The notes under the pieces are model-generated. The model ran no database searches, was not told where the DNA came from, and saw only the letters and a list, made by a program, of their open reading frames with translations. Position numbers and translations under genes: made by a program. From an uncultured Phocaeicola sp. (GTDB lineage Bacteria; Bacteroidota; Bacteroidia; Bacteroidales; Bacteroidaceae), in contig CAPAOL010000022.1 of the NCBI GenBank assembly GCA_948579315.1, forward strand, positions 1 to 52,130: DNA of 52,130 nucleotides, given 5' to 3'. Below, one piece after another: positions 8,332 through 17,225 of the stretch; position 1 is the first letter of the stretch, and each line of letters opens with the position of its first letter.

Positions 8332-9789
8332 TTATTTAGCTGTAACCTTCTTAGCTTTTCCCGTGGCCTTCTTCTTCGGCTCGGTTGTTGCTTTCTTCAC
8401 TTCAGCTTTCTTTGCAGCAGGTTTTGACTTAGCAGCAGGTTCCTCTTTCACTACCGATTCTTTAGCAGTTGTAGTTTTTTTTGCAGCCGTTTTCTTTGCC
8501 GCTTCTACTTTTGCCTGTAATTTAGCCAATACCTTTTCCAATTCAGTAATCTCATCCCCCTGATTCTTAATGGTAGTCAACAAAGAATTTAATTCTTCAC
8601 TGTCTACATCAACAGGATACAGTGCATCTACCCGTTTGATAAAATCACCCAAAATGTTCATGTAGTTGGTGAAAGCATCATAAGGAGAATCATAGATACC
8701 ACGATTCAACCACATACCATTGTTCTTCGTTGTCATAAAACGGAAATTATTGCTAGCCTGCAAGTAATCCCAATCCTGCTTAATACGACGGTCATCACAC
8801 AAATGAACACGTTCGGCTACACTATACAGTTTATTGAAAGCCTCACGTTGCATAACATTACCCAACCAACAACTAGTATCTCTTTCTTCATCCACCCATG
8901 ACATCGGATAGGCAACATCAAGCTGTGATACTGATTTCAACTTCGTCACGATTTCCGTCGGTGTAGAGAATGTGATTCCTTTAGCTTTTGCACATTCAGG
9001 CAGTGCCTTCATGAATTCAAGAATATTAGAAGATAAAGGTTGAGCCATACCAAGTGCACTCAATTCCATAAAGATATTGATGACTTGTTCTTCTTGGGGC
9101 AACGCATCGATCCAATTAATATACTTATCGGCAAACAAAGGATATTCCGCCCATTCCGAATTAGAAAAGCGCAAACTGATATCGTCAGAAAGTTTGAAAT
9201 CCCGCAACAAGAGCTTAAGACTTGGAGCTTGATTACAGTGATAAACATAATGCGGGCTCTTCCATCCCAACGCATGTTTAGCACCTTCCGTCAACATCCC
9301 CTTGAAGCCCATAGAAGCTACCAATCCACCAATTTCATCAGAATAAATAAGACTAGAGTTACGGAATACTTTGGGTTCTTTACCAAACATCTGCTTCATC
9401 TTATCACGTTGACGAAGCACTTCTTCACGGAAACAATCCTCGTTGGCCAGCGAAGACAAACCATGCGAATAAGGCTCACATAAGAACTCACAACAGCCTG
9501 TTTCATTCAGCTGGTGCAATAAATCAATGACTGCCGGAGCATGAATTTCCAATTGTTCCAAGGCTACTCCCGAGATAGAAAGCGCTACTTTAAAAGCACC
9601 ACCCGAGTTTTTCGCCATCTCAATCAATGTATTGAGAGCAGGAATATATGAACGTTCGGCAACCTCATTCATCCCTGTTTCGTTGGCATAATCATCATAA
9701 TAGTAATGGTCATTACCAATATCAAAGAAACGATAACGTTTCAAATGGATAATTTGATGTATTTCAAAATAAAGACAGATAGTTCTCAT
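8332..9789 (-). CDS. GH57 family glycoside hydrolase (alpha-amylase/glucanotransferase type) with a Lys/Ala-rich tail
   Basis: 485 residues. The N terminus has a GH57-like first motif (CLYFEIHQIIHLKRYRFF; the family has HQP here) and a (beta/alpha)7-type catalytic region to about residue 400, with LCEPYSHGLSSL and FRNSSLIYSDEI typical of the family. The probable role is hydrolysis or transfer of alpha-1,4-glucan chains inside the cell. After a short coiled-coil-like stretch (ELEKVLAKLQAKVEAAKK) the last 50 or so residues are almost only Lys, Ala, Thr, Glu and Pro, similar in composition to histone H1 tails. No signal peptide. It is the last gene of a three-gene operon, 17 bp after the GT4 gene. 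The annotation 'polysaccharide deacetylase-like' is a possible alternative for the fold. Confidence 0.85.
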   Translation of the reverse strand: MRTICLYFEIHQIIHLKRYRFFDIGNDHYYYDDYANETGMNEVAERSYIPALNTLIEMAKNSGGAFKVALSISGVALEQLEIHAPAVIDLLHQLNETGCCEFLCEPYSHGLSSLANEDCFREEVLRQRDKMKQMFGKEPKVFRNSSLIYSDEIGGLVASMGFKGMLTEGAKHALGWKSPHYVYHCNQAPSLKLLLRDFKLSDDISLRFSNSEWAEYPLFADKYINWIDALPQEEQVINIFMELSALGMAQPLSSNILEFMKALPECAKAKGITFSTPTEIVTKLKSVSQLDVAYPMSWVDEERDTSCWLGNVMQREAFNKLYSVAERVHLCDDRRIKQDWDYLQASNNFRFMTTKNNGMWLNRGIYDSPYDAFTNYMNILGDFIKRVDALYPVDVDSEELNSLLTTIKNQGDEITELEKVLAKLQAKVEAAKKTAAKKTTTAKESVVKEEPAAKSKPAAKKAEVKKATTEPKKKATGKAKKVTAK

Positions 9790-9806
9790 TTTTATTCATT
9801 GTTTTG

Positions 9807-11072
9807 TTATTTACCATAGTTTCTTAACACAGCCTCATAAAGAGCACGGATTCTCAAGCCGACTTTTTCCCAAGTAATCCCATCTACTTCCTTCTTTCCC
9901 TCTTCTTTGAGATATTCGAAAAGAGACGGATTGGTACACAGAGAATGGATAGCGTCAGCCATCGCATGGATATCCCAATAGTCCGTTTTTATCACCTTAT
10001 CAAGAATCTCGCCACATCCAGACTGCTTAGAAATGATGGAAGGTGTTCCACACTGCATAGCTTCCAGCGGAGCGATACCGAAAGGTTCAGAGACAGACGG
10101 CATGACAAATACATCACTGTTCTTATAAACCTCATATACCTGTCTGCCCTTCATGAAGCCTGGGAAGTGGAATCGATCGGCAATACCACGTTCGGCAACC
10201 AAGTTAATCATGGCGTTCAACATATCACCCGACCCCGCCATTACAAAACGAATATTACGAGTACGCTTCAATACAAGCGCAGCAGCTTCTACAAAATATT
10301 CCGGTCCCTTCTGCATAGTAATACGTCCGAGGAAGGTGACCACCTTTTCTTTTGAGTGATCGGGACGCGGAATATCCAGCAGTTCCTGCGACAATGGATA
10401 AACAGCATTATGCATTGCAAATACCTTTCTGGGATCTTGATGATACTCGTTAATAACAGTGCGGCGAGTAAGCTCGGATACGCACATGATACAATCGGCA
10501 TGATCCATACCATTCTTCTCAATCGAATAAACAGTAGGATTGACTTTGCCACGAGAACGGTCAAAATCAGTAGCATGCACATGAATGCAAAGCGGCTTTC
10601 CACTAACCATTTTGGCATGTACACCGGCAGGATAAGTCAGCCAATCGTGTGCATGGATAATGTCAAATTCCTGCTGACGGGCTACTACTCCGGCAATGAT
10701 CGAGAAATTATTAATTTCCTCGTGCAAGTTCCCGGGATAACCACCTGCAAATTCCATACATCCCAAATCATTCACATGCATATAAGAAAAATCAGCATAG
10801 ATATGGTCGCGGAAAGAGTAATATTCTTCCGGTGTCATTTCCAACAAGCGGGATTTCAAGTAGTCATAGTGAACATCACGCCACACAATGGGCACTTGAT
10901 TCATACCGATTATTTTCAAGAACTTTTCTTCTTCGCCGCTAGGTTTAGGCATACAGAAAACCGTCTCCACATCACCTTGCAGACTCAAGCCTTTAGTTAT
11001 TCCATAAGAAGCAACTGCAAGACCACCATATATTTTGGGAGGGAATTCCCATCCAAACATTAAAACTTTCAT
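9807..11072 (-). CDS. GT4 family glycosyltransferase, probable glycogen synthase-like enzyme
   Basis: 421 residues with a complete GT-B fold. The N-terminal half begins MKVLMFGWEFPPKIYGGLAVASYGITKGL and includes FDIIHAHDWLTYPAG. The C-terminal half has VTFLGRITMQKGPEYFVEAA and the donor-binding EX7E motif in SEPFGIAPLEAMQCGTP. The position between a GH57 enzyme and a debranching enzyme suggests it elongates or remodels glycogen using a nucleotide sugar, as proposed for this cluster in Bacteroides. The exact donor cannot be read from sequence. It is 16 bp after the GH133 gene and 17 bp before the GH57 gene, so all three are co-transcribed. It is cytoplasmic, with no signal or membrane segment. 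Confidence 0.87.
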   Translation of the reverse strand: MKVLMFGWEFPPKIYGGLAVASYGITKGLSLQGDVETVFCMPKPSGEEEKFLKIIGMNQVPIVWRDVHYDYLKSRLLEMTPEEYYSFRDHIYADFSYMHVNDLGCMEFAGGYPGNLHEEINNFSIIAGVVARQQEFDIIHAHDWLTYPAGVHAKMVSGKPLCIHVHATDFDRSRGKVNPTVYSIEKNGMDHADCIMCVSELTRRTVINEYHQDPRKVFAMHNAVYPLSQELLDIPRPDHSKEKVVTFLGRITMQKGPEYFVEAAALVLKRTRNIRFVMAGSGDMLNAMINLVAERGIADRFHFPGFMKGRQVYEVYKNSDVFVMPSVSEPFGIAPLEAMQCGTPSIISKQSGCGEILDKVIKTDYWDIHAMADAIHSLCTNPSLFEYLKEEGKKEVDGITWEKVGLRIRALYEAVLRNYGK

Positions 11073-11088
11073 CTTCGTTCCTCCTTTT

Positions 11089-13026
11089 TTAATAATACTT
11101 AGACAGTAGCTTTAAAACACGCAATATTTCTGCCACATTCATCGCAAACGATACCGCACCACGTCCCTTGAAAGGCGGGTTCCCATCAAACAATTCGGGA
11201 ATGGAACCAATACAATGACTTGTCATCTCATCATCATAACCAATCAGCTGACGTTCAACGAATGACAACCCGCTCATCTTATAAATTCGAAGATAAGCTT
11301 CCAGATAGAATCCCATCAACCAAGGCCAAGCGGTTCCTTGATGATAAGCATAATCCCGTTGTATCTGCGGACCTACATAGTTTGGATTATATCCACCGCT
11401 CTTCGGACTCAACGAACGAATTCCTTTCGGAGTGAGCAGCTCTTTGGTCACAATATCGAGCACCTGTTTCTTTTGCGCACGATCCAAAGGAGAATAATCA
11501 AACGCTACGGTAAATATCATATTAGGACGTACACTCCAGTCCATCATATTACCGTCTACGTAATCAAGCAAATAACCATATTCATTACGGAATACCTCGA
11601 CAAAAGATTTTCCTGTCACTTCTGCCTGCGCATCAAGTTCATCTGCCAAGTACACGTCACCACCTTCACGCACCAAATCAGCGATAAAACGCAGTGCATT
11701 ATACCATAACGCGTTAAATTCAACAATATATCCAGTACGAGAAATCACCGGATGCCCGTTCACAGTAGAATTCATCCATGTAATCGCTTTATCCGTACCA
11801 TTAGCAAAAAGTAATCCGTTGTCATGCAAGAAAAGATTTTCATGTTTCCGCTGACGGATAAACTCCATAATATCTTTCAGAAGCTCTCCATATTTCTGAC
11901 GGCATTGTTCGCGGGAAGTCTCTTTAGCATATTGTTGCATAGCCCAGACAGCCCAAAGCAAAACGTCAGGATGCTCCATTTCATAAATCTTGTATCCTAC
12001 AGGTTCTTCATTGATAAAGTTACGGATCGCCTTTTCCGCCGTTTTCATCACATCCTCAAACTGGTCGATCTCATCAAGTGCAAGCGTCAGTCCAGGCAAG
12101 GCGATAAACATATCACGAGCACGGCATTTAAACCACGGATAACCGGCAAGAATGTAATGCTCACCTTCCTGTTGGTTATGGAATTGATGGGCAGAATTCT
12201 TCAGGCAGTGGTAGAAACTGTCACGTGGCGTACGGTCGGCCACTTCCGCCTCAAAGGTCTGTTTCAGTTTACGCGGAGTTGTTTCTGAAATTCCGGCAGA
12301 GAATACAATACTCTCCCCTTTCTTTATATCCACTTCGAAATAGCCGGGAACATAAAGGTCTTCATTGAAGTCATACCCACGTTCCTGTTCTTTCGGGTAT
12401 TCAATCCCCCGATACCAGTCGGGCGTGAAATGGAACTCACACTTTTTATTCAACTGCATGTAAAGTTCCGGATAACCGGGATACATACAGGTTTTAATAC
12501 CATTTTCCACCAATTGATACTCGCGGCTTGCCTGCGGGTTTTCGTGAGTGTACTCACGTACACTTCTGAAAGCAAGGAACGGCCGGAAGCGCAGAGTTGT
12601 AGCCGAATGCGCATCAAGTAAAGTATAACGAATCAGGATTCTATTTTCATGATGTACAAAGATTTTTTCTTTGCGGAGGACTACACCTCCGACACGGTAA
12701 GTAGTTGCCGGGATATGCTCACAGTCAAACTCACGGATATACTTGTGTCCATTAGGACTAAAGTTGTTTCCCTGATATTTGTGCAATCCCAAGTTAAACT
12801 CCGCACCATGTTGAATTACCGTTTCATCAAGAGAAGATAGCAGCACATGATTTTCATCGTCGAGATTGGGAACTGGAATTACCAATAGGCCGTGATATTT
12901 GCGTGTGTTACAATCAACAATCGTCGTACAATGATAAGCTCCTGCTTTGTTCGTCCGGAGAATTTCTCTCTGAAGAGATTCTTCCAGATTCGTCATGAGG
13001 GTCTTGTCAAATCGTAAATAACTCAT
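11089..13026 (-). CDS. GH133 amylo-alpha-1,6-glucosidase (glycogen debranching enzyme)
   Basis: 645 residues, the normal length for the bacterial debranching family. The N-terminal domain carries NTRKYHGLLVIPVPNLDDE and HVLLSSLDETV. The C-terminal (alpha/alpha)6 barrel has AGYPWFKCRARDMFIALPGL, EFNALWYNALRF and YHQGTAWPWLMGFY. It is expected to remove alpha-1,6-linked glucose at glycogen branch points. In the segment usually written TWMDAK this protein has TWMNS, with Asn419 at the position of the Asp generally regarded as a catalytic acid. It is the first gene of the GH133-GT4-GH57 operon. A weak promoter candidate lies at 13136-13164. Confidence 0.9.
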   Translation of the reverse strand: MSYLRFDKTLMTNLEESLQREILRTNKAGAYHCTTIVDCNTRKYHGLLVIPVPNLDDENHVLLSSLDETVIQHGAEFNLGLHKYQGNNFSPNGHKYIREFDCEHIPATTYRVGGVVLRKEKIFVHHENRILIRYTLLDAHSATTLRFRPFLAFRSVREYTHENPQASREYQLVENGIKTCMYPGYPELYMQLNKKCEFHFTPDWYRGIEYPKEQERGYDFNEDLYVPGYFEVDIKKGESIVFSAGISETTPRKLKQTFEAEVADRTPRDSFYHCLKNSAHQFHNQQEGEHYILAGYPWFKCRARDMFIALPGLTLALDEIDQFEDVMKTAEKAIRNFINEEPVGYKIYEMEHPDVLLWAVWAMQQYAKETSREQCRQKYGELLKDIMEFIRQRKHENLFLHDNGLLFANGTDKAITWMNSTVNGHPVISRTGYIVEFNALWYNALRFIADLVREGGDVYLADELDAQAEVTGKSFVEVFRNEYGYLLDYVDGNMMDWSVRPNMIFTVAFDYSPLDRAQKKQVLDIVTKELLTPKGIRSLSPKSGGYNPNYVGPQIQRDYAYHQGTAWPWLMGFYLEAYLRIYKMSGLSFVERQLIGYDDEMTSHCIGSIPELFDGNPPFKGRGAVSFAMNVAEILRVLKLLSKYY

Positions 13027-13135
13027 AGTTGTGCATTATTAAAGGTTAATTATTGGTCATCATATCGTATATCTATTTTTTTGTCACAGACCATAATATA
13101 TTAGCTGTAGCAACATATACAATAGGTATAACGCC

Positions 13136-13164
13136 CAAATGTACAAATTATAGATAAAAACAAA
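13136..13164 (-). promoter_or_regulatory. Candidate promoter of the GH133-GT4-GH57 operon
   Basis: On the - strand TACATTTG (13143 to 13136) fits TAnnTTTG, and TTTG (13164-13161) lies 17 bp upstream, slightly closer than usual. The predicted leader is about 100 nt. The gap from 13027 to 13430 contains only this and the terminator at 13335-13380. Confidence 0.4.
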
Positions 13165-13334
13165 AATAAAAAGGCTTTTTATTTTCAGATTTTGTGCAAA
13201 TATTCGTAGTATTGCGTAAAATATCTAAAGAAAAGAATATCATGAAGCAAGATATTCAACATATCATGCAGGCTGCAACAAAGCCTTTGTTTCTTATTTT
13301 TATTCTCTATATACAAGAAGAACAAACAATATTT

Positions 13335-13380
13335 TAAAATAAATCCGGTATCAATGGAATCCTGTTCCACTCATACCGGA
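13335..13380 (-). terminator. Terminator of the SusCD/peptidase locus
   Basis: TCCGGTAT at 13344-13351 pairs perfectly with 13373-13380, extended inward by GGAA/TTCC. On the - strand it is followed by a T/A-rich run. It lies 50 bp after the stop of the last gene of the locus. Confidence 0.7.
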
Positions 13381-13430
13381 ATAATCGAACACAAAATATA
13401 GTATTCTATCTATAAATACATAAATTCAGA

Positions 13431-14600
13431 CTAATTCTTTGTAGACAATATCTCTTTTATAGCATTCTCCAACTTATAATCATGCAAATTACGAACTGCA
13501 ATCTTACCTTTCCGGTCAATAACAAGGATAAAAGGAATCGCACTTATAGCATAATCTTTGGTTATCGTACCCTTCCAGCCTTTTAAGTCGGAGATTTGCG
13601 GCCAAGGAATCTGATGTTTTCTCACAGCAGCTTCCCATGCACTTTTCTTGGTATCCAAAGAAACACTCACAATATCCAATCCCTCTTCATGATAAGTTTG
13701 GTACAGAGATTTCAGGAAAGGAAGTTCCTGTACACATGGCACACACCAGGATGCCCAAAAATCAATCAAGGTCACACGACCAGGATGAATATAATCCGAG
13801 AGGTTCACATCCTTTCCCTCGATATCCATACAGGTAAAGTCGCGATAAGGATAGCCGACCTCTGTTATTTTCACAGATTCCTTCCAACGTGCAGCAGCCT
13901 CTTTTTCCTTTGCTTTCTTCAATTCCGACTTGTGGAGGTAATTCTTACCTACCGATACTAATAGTTTCGCATATATCTCCGCAGGGTAATAACTCTCAGG
14001 ATAATAAAAAAAGAAGAAAGCGCCCATTTCAGTTCCTATATAGTCAGAAACAAAAGAGATGTGTGCCGGTTGTAACTCTTTATACAATGCACCGATACGT
14101 TGGTTAAAAGCCTCCATCTCTTCTATACCCAAAGTACGTAGTTTTCCCAAAGAATCTCTTTCGGCCACAATGCTATTATTTCTTTTCTTGATTTCCCGAG
14201 TCTTGGCTAATATCCGGTTATCATATTGCTGATTCAAGACTCCCCCTTTCAATTGTGTTCCCAGAGGAGTATAGTCCAACTTCACATTCCCCTCTTCCAC
14301 AATACAATAACAATCCGGCAAACCATACACAAAATGATCATCTTTGGGTGGCAAAGCTAATGTTGCCACAAACGGTTCACCAGTAACGTGATATTCAAAA
14401 CTAAAATGACCATTACGTATCAACGCACTATCCACTTTCCGGTCATCCTCTCTCGAAACGACATCTGCATGAGTGAGATAAATATACAACCCGTCATACT
14501 CATTCGTATGCACATCCGCCTCCAATTTAAAAATTGAAGAATGTCCGCACGAGGACAGACAAGCACATACCATAAGGATATTCATTACTATACATTTCAT
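13431..14600 (-). CDS. TlpA-type thiol-disulfide oxidoreductase lipoprotein with DUF4369-like N-terminal domain
   Basis: 389 residues. A lipobox LSSC gives a predicted lipidated Cys18; a start at Met7 is equally possible. Residues of about 25-120 look like the DUF4369 domain commonly placed before thioredoxin folds in Bacteroides. The C-terminal thioredoxin domain has the redox site WCVPC (Cys286 and Cys289) in VTLIDFWASWCVPCVQELPF, and a cis-proline region ISAIPFILVID. The likely role is reduction or rearrangement of disulfides in the periplasm. It is the last gene of the locus, 24 bp after the S9 peptidase, followed by a terminator. Together with the other thioredoxin it suggests that the imported substrate contains disulfides, which is inference. 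Confidence 0.88.
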   Translation of the reverse strand: MKCIVMNILMVCACLSSCGHSSIFKLEADVHTNEYDGLYIYLTHADVVSREDDRKVDSALIRNGHFSFEYHVTGEPFVATLALPPKDDHFVYGLPDCYCIVEEGNVKLDYTPLGTQLKGGVLNQQYDNRILAKTREIKKRNNSIVAERDSLGKLRTLGIEEMEAFNQRIGALYKELQPAHISFVSDYIGTEMGAFFFFYYPESYYPAEIYAKLLVSVGKNYLHKSELKKAKEKEAAARWKESVKITEVGYPYRDFTCMDIEGKDVNLSDYIHPGRVTLIDFWASWCVPCVQELPFLKSLYQTYHEEGLDIVSVSLDTKKSAWEAAVRKHQIPWPQISDLKGWKGTITKDYAISAIPFILVIDRKGKIAVRNLHDYKLENAIKEILSTKN

Positions 14601-14624
14601 ATCAATTATTCTCTTTTTATTATC

Positions 14625-17225
14625 CTACTTATTATTATCCCCTTTCATCCATTCCGGCATAGGCGCATCTTTCAGATAGTAATCAAAAAAGCCGATTAAA
14701 CGCTGCATAAAATCACGACACTCAACATCTCCGCCCATCTGATGTCCTACATCCCGATAGTTCAGCAACCAGGCAGGACGTCCCAATCGACGCATCGCAA
14801 AATATAGAGCCATGCCTTGATATATGCGTACACTTGTGTCTTTTTCACCATGAAATATCAACAAAGGAGTATGAATCTTATCAGCATGCATAACCGGAGA
14901 ATTCTCAAGATAAAGTTCCCGGTCTTCCCAAAGTGTTTTACCCAAACGACCTTGTGCGTCCTCTTCAAAATACATATTAGGCTGACCTGTTCCGCGAAGC
15001 ATCAGATAATCTGCCACCTGATCCGTAACTGCCGAACAAGGAGAGGCGCATTTAAATATATTAGTACGCGTCACCAACCAGGCAGTCTGCGAACCGCCCC
15101 AACTATGTCCATTGATTCCGATGCGTTCCTTATCAGCAATTCCATCCTTAACAAGCTGCTCTACACCACTTACCACCGCATTATAACAACTTTCATAAGG
15201 AGCACCGATACGATAACTGATATCCGGGCAGAAAATGATATATCCATTACTTACAAACCAGGGAATATCAATCGTCGCACTACTATACTCCGGCAAACGA
15301 TAACTATTAAGCTCCTGTGACATCTTCTCATAGAATAGTACGATGACAGGATAACTTTGACCTTCCCGGTAATTCTCCGGCAGAAACAAAATTCCTTCAT
15401 TTTTCTTGCCTTCCAAATTTGTCCAAGTATAAAGCCGGGTAGTTCCCCAGTTAATATCTTTCACCTGAGGATTGGAGTCCGTCACCCGCTTCGGATTTCG
15501 CAGAGTCAGATCAGAAACCCAAAAATCTCTTTCTCCATAATCTTCCTTCGTCCAAAGTACTACTTTACCATTGTCCGTGTTAGCTTTTACGACCAGATTC
15601 GATTGAGAATCAACAGCCATATCACGCAGGTTCTTGCCCGCCAGCAGGTACAATCCTTTCGTTTTACTTTTTTCATCAAATCCTTCGAGATACAATTTAT
15701 CTCTTGAAGAAACCGGATGCTCAGCCTTGCGGAATGTTATCAGCTCTTTTCTGCCCTTCCCTTGTGTCAGACAGACAGGAGCTTTCTCGCCTTTCACATC
15801 CAGACTCCACAAATCATATCGGTCGTATATGACCACAGTGTGATTGTCCGGATTCCAATGTGCCACTCCATAAGGTGCAGCATCAAAAGAATAGTCATGC
15901 TCTTCTTCATATACCGGATAAGGCAATTTCCCTGTTGTCAAGTCCCGGTCGCTCCCCGTAGCCATATCAATCAGCCGCCATGCTTTCAGGGCAGGATCGT
16001 ACAATAAAACTTTGGTTCCATCGGGACTCCAACTTAAGCCATATTTTCCATGACTTGCCAGCTTCTTCTTCTCGCCATTCATTCCAATATAATAAACATC
16101 GTCATTGGGAGACATCGTCCAGTCAGATTCCTTATACCAGGGAGTAGCGTCGAAAGCAATACATCCTTTGACCTCTTCTCCCTGCGGAAAAGCCAAAGAA
16201 GACAGACCTTTTGTAGGCAAAGTAAAACACTCCCCTGTAGCAATATCATAGACATACTTGTCATACTTAGATGCATCAAAACCTGAGCGTTTGAAAGATC
16301 GGCGGGGAGAAATGTTCTCGTCCCATATCCACAATTCCAGATTTACCTGATCCGTTTCCCTTTCCATCTGCGGATAAGCTACCGGTTCCAAATCAATCAG
16401 CAACTGAGTCTTATTGTTTATCAATCGAGACATAGAAGAAACTTTCGTCCCCTCAGGCAGACCAGTTATATCTTGATAGGACAACAGTTTCGAACAAATA
16501 CATTTATTCAAATCATATGTATAGATAGAGGTTACATCAAAACGAGTATCATAAGTAGAAGCACATGATAAAGTTCCACATCCTTTGGCATCCGGATTAG
16601 CGATACTTGCAATATAACCGGGAACTTCCCCTACTTGGGTTTTTCTTCCTTTCTCCCACAGATACAAAGTCGATTTCAAACTGTCCGCCACACTATAAAG
16701 CAACCGACCTGCCTCTACCTGCCCGAAGGTATTTATATCCTCAATACACTGTTCCTCTCCCGTCAGCAAATTTACAAAAGTAAAGTCTGCCTTTCCGGTT
16801 GGCTTATATTGTACATAATAAGCCATGTCTGTTCCTGCTATAGGGACCAAAAAGATATTCTTAGCCCATTGTTTCTCTTGCTGCGTAAGCAAATTTAATG
16901 TATAAACAGATGGACGTCCCGAATTATCTCCTTCTTCCTTCTTTTCATATTTCAACAACTTGCCGTTAGCCATAAACGAAAAATTAGAAAGACCGGCCTT
17001 AGAAGTCGTTTCTCCTGTCTGTACATTGTATATATAAGTTGTATCAAGATCCTGACGGTACAAGGCACGATAGTTATAAACTACCCATTTCCCGTCTGCC
17101 GATAATTGTATCTGATCTACCGAGCGCCACAACTTACAGTCGTCCAGTTTCATCGGACGTTTCTGAGAAAATGCTCCCTCTGCACCCAACAGGAGAAGCA
17201 ATGTCAAATAAACATATTTCTTCAT
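14625..17225 (-). CDS. S9 family serine peptidase (prolyl oligopeptidase/acylaminoacyl-peptidase type), exported
   Basis: 866 residues beginning with a signal peptide (MKKYVYLTLLLLLGAEGAFS). The N-terminal two thirds contain beta-propeller-like WD/DPP repeats (for example LSWSPDGTKVLLYDP and GVAHWNPDNHTVVIYDRYDLW). The C-terminal alpha/beta-hydrolase domain has the complete catalytic triad: Ser708 in GHSWGGS, Asp796 in HGEKDTSV and His828 in DVGHQMGG. It should cut oligopeptides in the periplasm. Its start codon directly abuts the stop codon of the upstream thioredoxin gene, so translation is probably coupled. Within the locus it is the only apparent active degradative enzyme, which argues that the SusC/D pair imports peptides and not glycans. 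Confidence 0.92.
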   Translation of the reverse strand: MKKYVYLTLLLLLGAEGAFSQKRPMKLDDCKLWRSVDQIQLSADGKWVVYNYRALYRQDLDTTYIYNVQTGETTSKAGLSNFSFMANGKLLKYEKKEEGDNSGRPSVYTLNLLTQQEKQWAKNIFLVPIAGTDMAYYVQYKPTGKADFTFVNLLTGEEQCIEDINTFGQVEAGRLLYSVADSLKSTLYLWEKGRKTQVGEVPGYIASIANPDAKGCGTLSCASTYDTRFDVTSIYTYDLNKCICSKLLSYQDITGLPEGTKVSSMSRLINNKTQLLIDLEPVAYPQMERETDQVNLELWIWDENISPRRSFKRSGFDASKYDKYVYDIATGECFTLPTKGLSSLAFPQGEEVKGCIAFDATPWYKESDWTMSPNDDVYYIGMNGEKKKLASHGKYGLSWSPDGTKVLLYDPALKAWRLIDMATGSDRDLTTGKLPYPVYEEEHDYSFDAAPYGVAHWNPDNHTVVIYDRYDLWSLDVKGEKAPVCLTQGKGRKELITFRKAEHPVSSRDKLYLEGFDEKSKTKGLYLLAGKNLRDMAVDSQSNLVVKANTDNGKVVLWTKEDYGERDFWVSDLTLRNPKRVTDSNPQVKDINWGTTRLYTWTNLEGKKNEGILFLPENYREGQSYPVIVLFYEKMSQELNSYRLPEYSSATIDIPWFVSNGYIIFCPDISYRIGAPYESCYNAVVSGVEQLVKDGIADKERIGINGHSWGGSQTAWLVTRTNIFKCASPCSAVTDQVADYLMLRGTGQPNMYFEEDAQGRLGKTLWEDRELYLENSPVMHADKIHTPLLIFHGEKDTSVRIYQGMALYFAMRRLGRPAWLLNYRDVGHQMGGDVECRDFMQRLIGFFDYYLKDAPMPEWMKGDNNK

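Noticed and set aside
8285..8563. Hydrophobic 92-residue frame opposite the GH57 tail
   Set aside because: It is the complement of the Lys/Ala-rich repeat codons, which read as Phe/Ala/Val on the other strand. There is no sign of a real membrane protein.
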